Shown here piece by piece: positions 37,738 to 40,776 of a DNA stretch of 40,776 bases. Each line of letters starts with the position of its first letter. Position 1 is the first letter of the stretch. The notes under the pieces were generated by a model. The model saw only the letters and a list, made by a program, of their open reading frames with translations. It did not search any database and was not told the DNA's origin. A program made the position numbers and the translations under genes. The DNA comes from a bacterium (GTDB taxonomy: Bacteria; Actinomycetota; Acidimicrobiia; Acidimicrobiales; Bin134): assembly GCA_026709815.1 (NCBI GenBank), contig JAPOSH010000091.1:1-40776 (forward strand), given 5' to 3'.

Positions 37738-38583
37738 TCAGATCTGGCACTGCTCGCAGTAGTACGTCCACCGGCGACGGAAGCGGTATTTCTGGATGGG
37801 ACGGTGGCAGCGGGGGCAAGGCCGGCCTTTCTGACCTGCTTGCTTGAACACGTTGAGATATGCCTCATAGCCCCCCGGCTGACCGTGAGCATCCACGTAG
37901 AGCCCGTCTTCCAGGGTGGTGCCCCGATGTTTGGCGGCATCATGGAGGGTCTCCACCATCGCCCGATGCAAACGCCTGACCTCTTGAGGCCCCAACGAAC
38001 TCGGCAGGCGGTCGAACCGCAAACCGGAGGCGAACAGGATCTCGTCGGAGTAGAGCTCCCCTAGGCCGACGACTACGCGGTCATCGGTCAGCACTGCCTT
38101 CAGCTTGGCGTCTTGGGCCAAGAGGAGCTGGCCGAACATCCGCCAGGGCACCGGCTGATCCAGCGGATCAATGCCCAGCCCGTCAAGCTCGGGCACTTCT
38201 TCAAGCAGCTTTTCGGCGTTGACCAAGAACATCTCAGCATCGCCGACCGCGTCCACCAGCCGAAGCTGCCCGCTCTTGGTGAAGGTGATCGACACCATGG
38301 TGTCGGGTTCGACATCGTCCCGGTTGGCGTGGCGACGCAGTCGGCCGCCAGAGCCCAGGTGAACCACCAGCACATCTTCGGTGTCCAACCCCATGATCAG
38401 GTACAGGCCGCGACGGCGCACGTTGTTGACCTTCGCCTTCTCCAACCGCCCGACGAACTTCTTGACGCCTCCCGACCGCTTGGCGTATGCCGCCTTCGCC
38501 ACCTCCGCCGACTTGACTCGCAGACCGGACAGCTCCCGGTCCAGGTCGCGGCGGATGGTCTCGACTTCCGGCAATGCGATCAT
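37738..38583 (-). CDS. Fpg/Nei (MutM)-family protein with degenerate active site
   Basis: LPEVETIRRDLDREL, VVHLGSGGRLRR, AKLKAVLTDD, LYSDEILFASGLRFDRL, zinc finger CPRCHRPI...YYCEQCQ; rnc-mutM-smc synteny. Strong SD GAGGAG 7 nt before ATG at 38583. Confidence 0.88.
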   Translation of the reverse strand: MIALPEVETIRRDLDRELSGLRVKSAEVAKAAYAKRSGGVKKFVGRLEKAKVNNVRRRGLYLIMGLDTEDVLVVHLGSGGRLRRHANRDDVEPDTMVSITFTKSGQLRLVDAVGDAEMFLVNAEKLLEEVPELDGLGIDPLDQPVPWRMFGQLLLAQDAKLKAVLTDDRVVVGLGELYSDEILFASGLRFDRLPSSLGPQEVRRLHRAMVETLHDAAKHRGTTLEDGLYVDAHGQPGGYEAYLNVFKQAGQKGRPCPRCHRPIQKYRFRRRWTYYCEQCQI

Positions 38584-38611
38584 CGGGTCACTCCTCGTCG
38601 GGCTGCTGTGA

Positions 38612-39319
38612 TCATGGGGCGGCGACCGCCTCGGGTTCCAAGGTGTGCCAGGCGGCGGCGGCGGCGGCCTGCTCAGCCTGCTTTTTGGACCGACCCCCGC
38701 CCCGGCCTCGCTCTTCGCCGTCGACGTGCACAACGGCCAGGAACTGCTTGGCGTGGTCGGGGCCCCTCTCAGACAGCCGGTACTCAGGAGCCTTGTAGCC
38801 GCAGCGAGCGCAATGCTCTTGCAGCCTGGTCTTGAAGTCCCGAAAGCCCGGACCTCGAGAAGCCGAGGCAATGGGTTCAGCCAGCCACCCCCGGACCAGA
38901 TCGACCAGAACCTCCCAGGGAGCATCCAAGTAGACCGCCCCGATCACCGCCTCCATGGCGTCGGAGAGGATGGACGGCTTTTCCCTGCCCCCGGAGACCT
39001 CCTCGCCGCGCCCGAGGCGGAGGGCCTTCGCCAGCTGAAGCTGCTCAGCCAGATCAGCCAGAGTCTCGGCCCGCACCACTTCAGATCGCAAAGGGGCCAG
39101 CTGGCCCTCGGCCATCTCCGGAAATGCGGTGTAGATGTGGTCGGTCACCACCAGAGCCAAAACGGAATCTCCCAAGAACTCCAGCCGCTCGTTGGAGGAG
39201 GCTCCGGCGTGGTCGGCGCACCAAGAACGGTGGGTCAGCGCCTCGACCAGCAAGCCGGGCTGGTTGAAGCGGTAGCCGAGGCGGTCGACTAGAGCGGCGA
39301 TGTCAGGGTCGGCGGTCAG
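38612..39319 (-). CDS. rnc: Ribonuclease III (probable CTG start)
   Basis: ALTHRSWCADHAGASSNERLEFLGDSVLALVVTDHIY, dsRBD at the C-terminus. N-terminal helix LLTADPDIAALVDRLGYRFNQPGLLVEAL lies upstream of the tracked TTG (39253). Confidence 0.92.
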   Translation of the reverse strand: MTADPDIAALVDRLGYRFNQPGLLVEALTHRSWCADHAGASSNERLEFLGDSVLALVVTDHIYTAFPEMAEGQLAPLRSEVVRAETLADLAEQLQLAKALRLGRGEEVSGGREKPSILSDAMEAVIGAVYLDAPWEVLVDLVRGWLAEPIASASRGPGFRDFKTRLQEHCARCGYKAPEYRLSERGPDHAKQFLAVVHVDGEERGRGGGRSKKQAEQAAAAAAWHTLEPEAVAAP

Positions 39320-39615
39320 GAGCTTCGACTCAGCCGGCCGTGGACGTAGTCGACGGCATCTCTCACCGTCTTGAGGTCCTCCAAGTCTTCGTCGTCGATG
39401 CTGAAGCCGACCGTCCTCTCGCTCAATTCCTCTTCCAACGTCTCCACCAGCTCAATGAGCGCCAGAGAATCGGCGTCGAGGTCGCCGGCGAAGGCCTGGC
39501 CTTCGGTGATCCGGTCGGGCGAGATCTCCAAGATGTCGGCCAAGCACTCGGTGACGAGGACCAACACCCCGTCGCGATCCAGCGGACTCTGCTCGACATG
39601 GGTTTCGGATGGCAC
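39316..39615 (-). CDS. acpP: Acyl carrier protein
   Basis: DLDADSLALIELVETLEEE phosphopantetheine site. GTG start with GGAG 5 nt upstream. Confidence 0.9.
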   Translation of the reverse strand: MPSETHVEQSPLDRDGVLVLVTECLADILEISPDRITEGQAFAGDLDADSLALIELVETLEEELSERTVGFSIDDEDLEDLKTVRDAVDYVHGRLSRSS

Positions 39616-39642
39616 GTCATCTCCGGGGCGGCTCAGCAATAC

Positions 39643-39663
39643 GGCGTATGATGAGTATACGCC
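39643..39663. promoter_or_regulatory. Inverted repeat overlapping a -10-like element upstream of acpP
   Basis: Minus strand GGCGTAT-actcatc-ATACGCC; contains TATACT. Confidence 0.45.
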
Positions 39664-39704
39664 AATATGCCATCCTTGCTGCCCACTGAGGCGGCCGCGA
39701 ATCT

Positions 39705-40700
39705 CTATTCCGAGCACAGGATCCGGCGCAGCGTTCCGACAGTCCCGCGTTCGGCCAGTTCATAGGCCACCTGTATGGCGTTGGCCAATGCCCGTGGCGA
39801 GGAAGCGCCATGGCTGATGATGCTCACACCGCCCACCCCCAGCAGGATGGCGCCCCCAACCGAATCAGGGTTGAACTCGTCGTACAGCGGTGCCAGCGCG
39901 GGGGCCAGCAGCTCGGCCCCCCGGCGGGCCTCTTCAGAGGAATCGAACGCACGCCGAAGCGCCCCGATCAGCTGCTGGGCCACCCCCTCGGCCGTCTTGA
40001 GCGCGACGTTCCCGGTGAATCCGTCGGTGACGATCACGTCCACCAGGTCCGCCAGCAGGTCCCGACCCTCCACATTGCCGGCGAAAACCGCTCCGGCCGT
40101 GGTCTGCCAGGCCGCGTCCTCCAGCCGCTCGAAAGCTTCTTTGACCAGGGGCGATCCCTTGCCGGCCTCCTCCCCGATGGACAAGAGCCCGACTCTGGGC
40201 TCTGAAACGCCCCAGCGATCGCGGCAGTACACCGCGCCCATCTGGGCGAACTGCACCAGCCATTCGGCGCTGCACTCGGTGTTGGCGCCCGAGTCCAGCA
40301 TCACGTTGGGCCAGGCCCGACCGGGAACGACGATCGGAGTGGCGATGGCCGGTCGAGACACCCCTCGAATCCGGCCCATCCTGAGCAAGGATGCCGCCAT
40401 CGCCGCGCCGGTGTTGCCCGCGCTGACCATGGCCGAGGCCCGACCGTCGCGAACGGCTTCTGCCGCCCGGACCAGCGAAGAGTCCTTCATCTTCCGAACG
40501 CTCGACGCCGCCTCGGCGCCCATGGCGATCACCTGCGACGCCGGAACGACCTCCAGGCCGCCGGCTTCAGACAGCTGCTCGGGCTGTCCCACCAGCAATA
40601 CGGGAACACCCCGTTCGGCGGCCATCCGAGCACCGGCCACCACCGATCGGGGAGCATCGTCACCCCCCATTGCATCGACGGCGACGGGAAGCGGCGTCAA
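39705..40700 (-). CDS. plsX: Phosphate acyltransferase PlsX
   Basis: PVAVDAMGGDDAPRSVVAGA, SAGNTGAAMAASLLRMGRI, DSGANTEC. TTG start with upstream GAAGGG. Confidence 0.95.
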   Translation of the reverse strand: MTPLPVAVDAMGGDDAPRSVVAGARMAAERGVPVLLVGQPEQLSEAGGLEVVPASQVIAMGAEAASSVRKMKDSSLVRAAEAVRDGRASAMVSAGNTGAAMAASLLRMGRIRGVSRPAIATPIVVPGRAWPNVMLDSGANTECSAEWLVQFAQMGAVYCRDRWGVSEPRVGLLSIGEEAGKGSPLVKEAFERLEDAAWQTTAGAVFAGNVEGRDLLADLVDVIVTDGFTGNVALKTAEGVAQQLIGALRRAFDSSEEARRGAELLAPALAPLYDEFNPDSVGGAILLGVGGVSIISHGASSPRALANAIQVAYELAERGTVGTLRRILCSE

Positions 40701-40732
40701 TTCACGCCCTTCGATCGGCGGGGAGGGGAAGA

Positions 40733-40776
40733 TCAGGCCACTTCGACCGCTTCTCGGCCCGCGTCCCAGCCGCAAA
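40733..40776 (-). CDS. rpmF: 3' end of probable 50S ribosomal protein L32
   Basis: Frame ...CGWDAGREAVEVA* upstream of plsX matches the L32 C-terminal CG.Y.GR.V style and the usual rpmF-plsX order. Only 14 codons visible. Confidence 0.6.
   Translation of the reverse strand, partial: CGWDAGREAVEVA

Noticed and set aside
38569-38571. Alternative TTG start for the mutM-like gene giving MPEVETIRR with Pro2/Glu3 restored
   Set aside because: Would truncate the N-terminus by about four residues and lacks its own SD, while the ATG has GAGGAG at good spacing. Other catalytic losses would remain. Not formally excluded.
38584-38925. N-terminal extension of the mutM-like ORF to 395 aa
   Set aside because: Overlaps rnc coding sequence and is low-complexity; the ATG at 38583 has a strong SD.

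Overview
This window is a dense, almost entirely minus-strand housekeeping block from a high-GC actinobacterium; an Acidimicrobiia-like origin is my inference from protein style. Reading in the direction of transcription (right to left), the order is: rpmF 3' end, plsX, acpP, rnc, mutM-like, smc, htrA-like protease, ftsY, ffh, rpsP, khpA, rimM, trmD, rplS, yraN, cytochrome c lipoprotein, comM, dprA, xerC/D, LytM-like protein, rpsB, tsf, pyrH, frr, cdsA, dxr, rseP, ispG, proS, rimP, nusA, infB, rbfA, truB, ribF, rpsO, pnp, dapB, SURF1. Plus-strand genes are a ribokinase-like pfkB gene, an untracked 36-aa membrane sORF, and a C-terminal fragment at the left edge. I saw no rRNA, tRNA, CRISPR array, transposon or prophage, and I do not see a clear novel multi-gene system. 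The observations most worth a second look are: (1) an Fpg/MutM homologue in the normal mutM locus that has lost nearly all catalytic and lesion-recognition residues; (2) a LytM/M23-like protein with all metal ligands substituted; (3) a long rpsO-pnp intergenic stem-loop with an alternative pairing partner; (4) perfect 66-bp repeats encoding an Arg/Asp tail on PNPase; (5) a 36-aa TM sORF; (6) probable CTG starts for rnc and rimM; (7) several short tandem duplications, including one that duplicates the khpA stop codon; (8) inverted repeats upstream of acpP, the ribokinase gene and rpsB.
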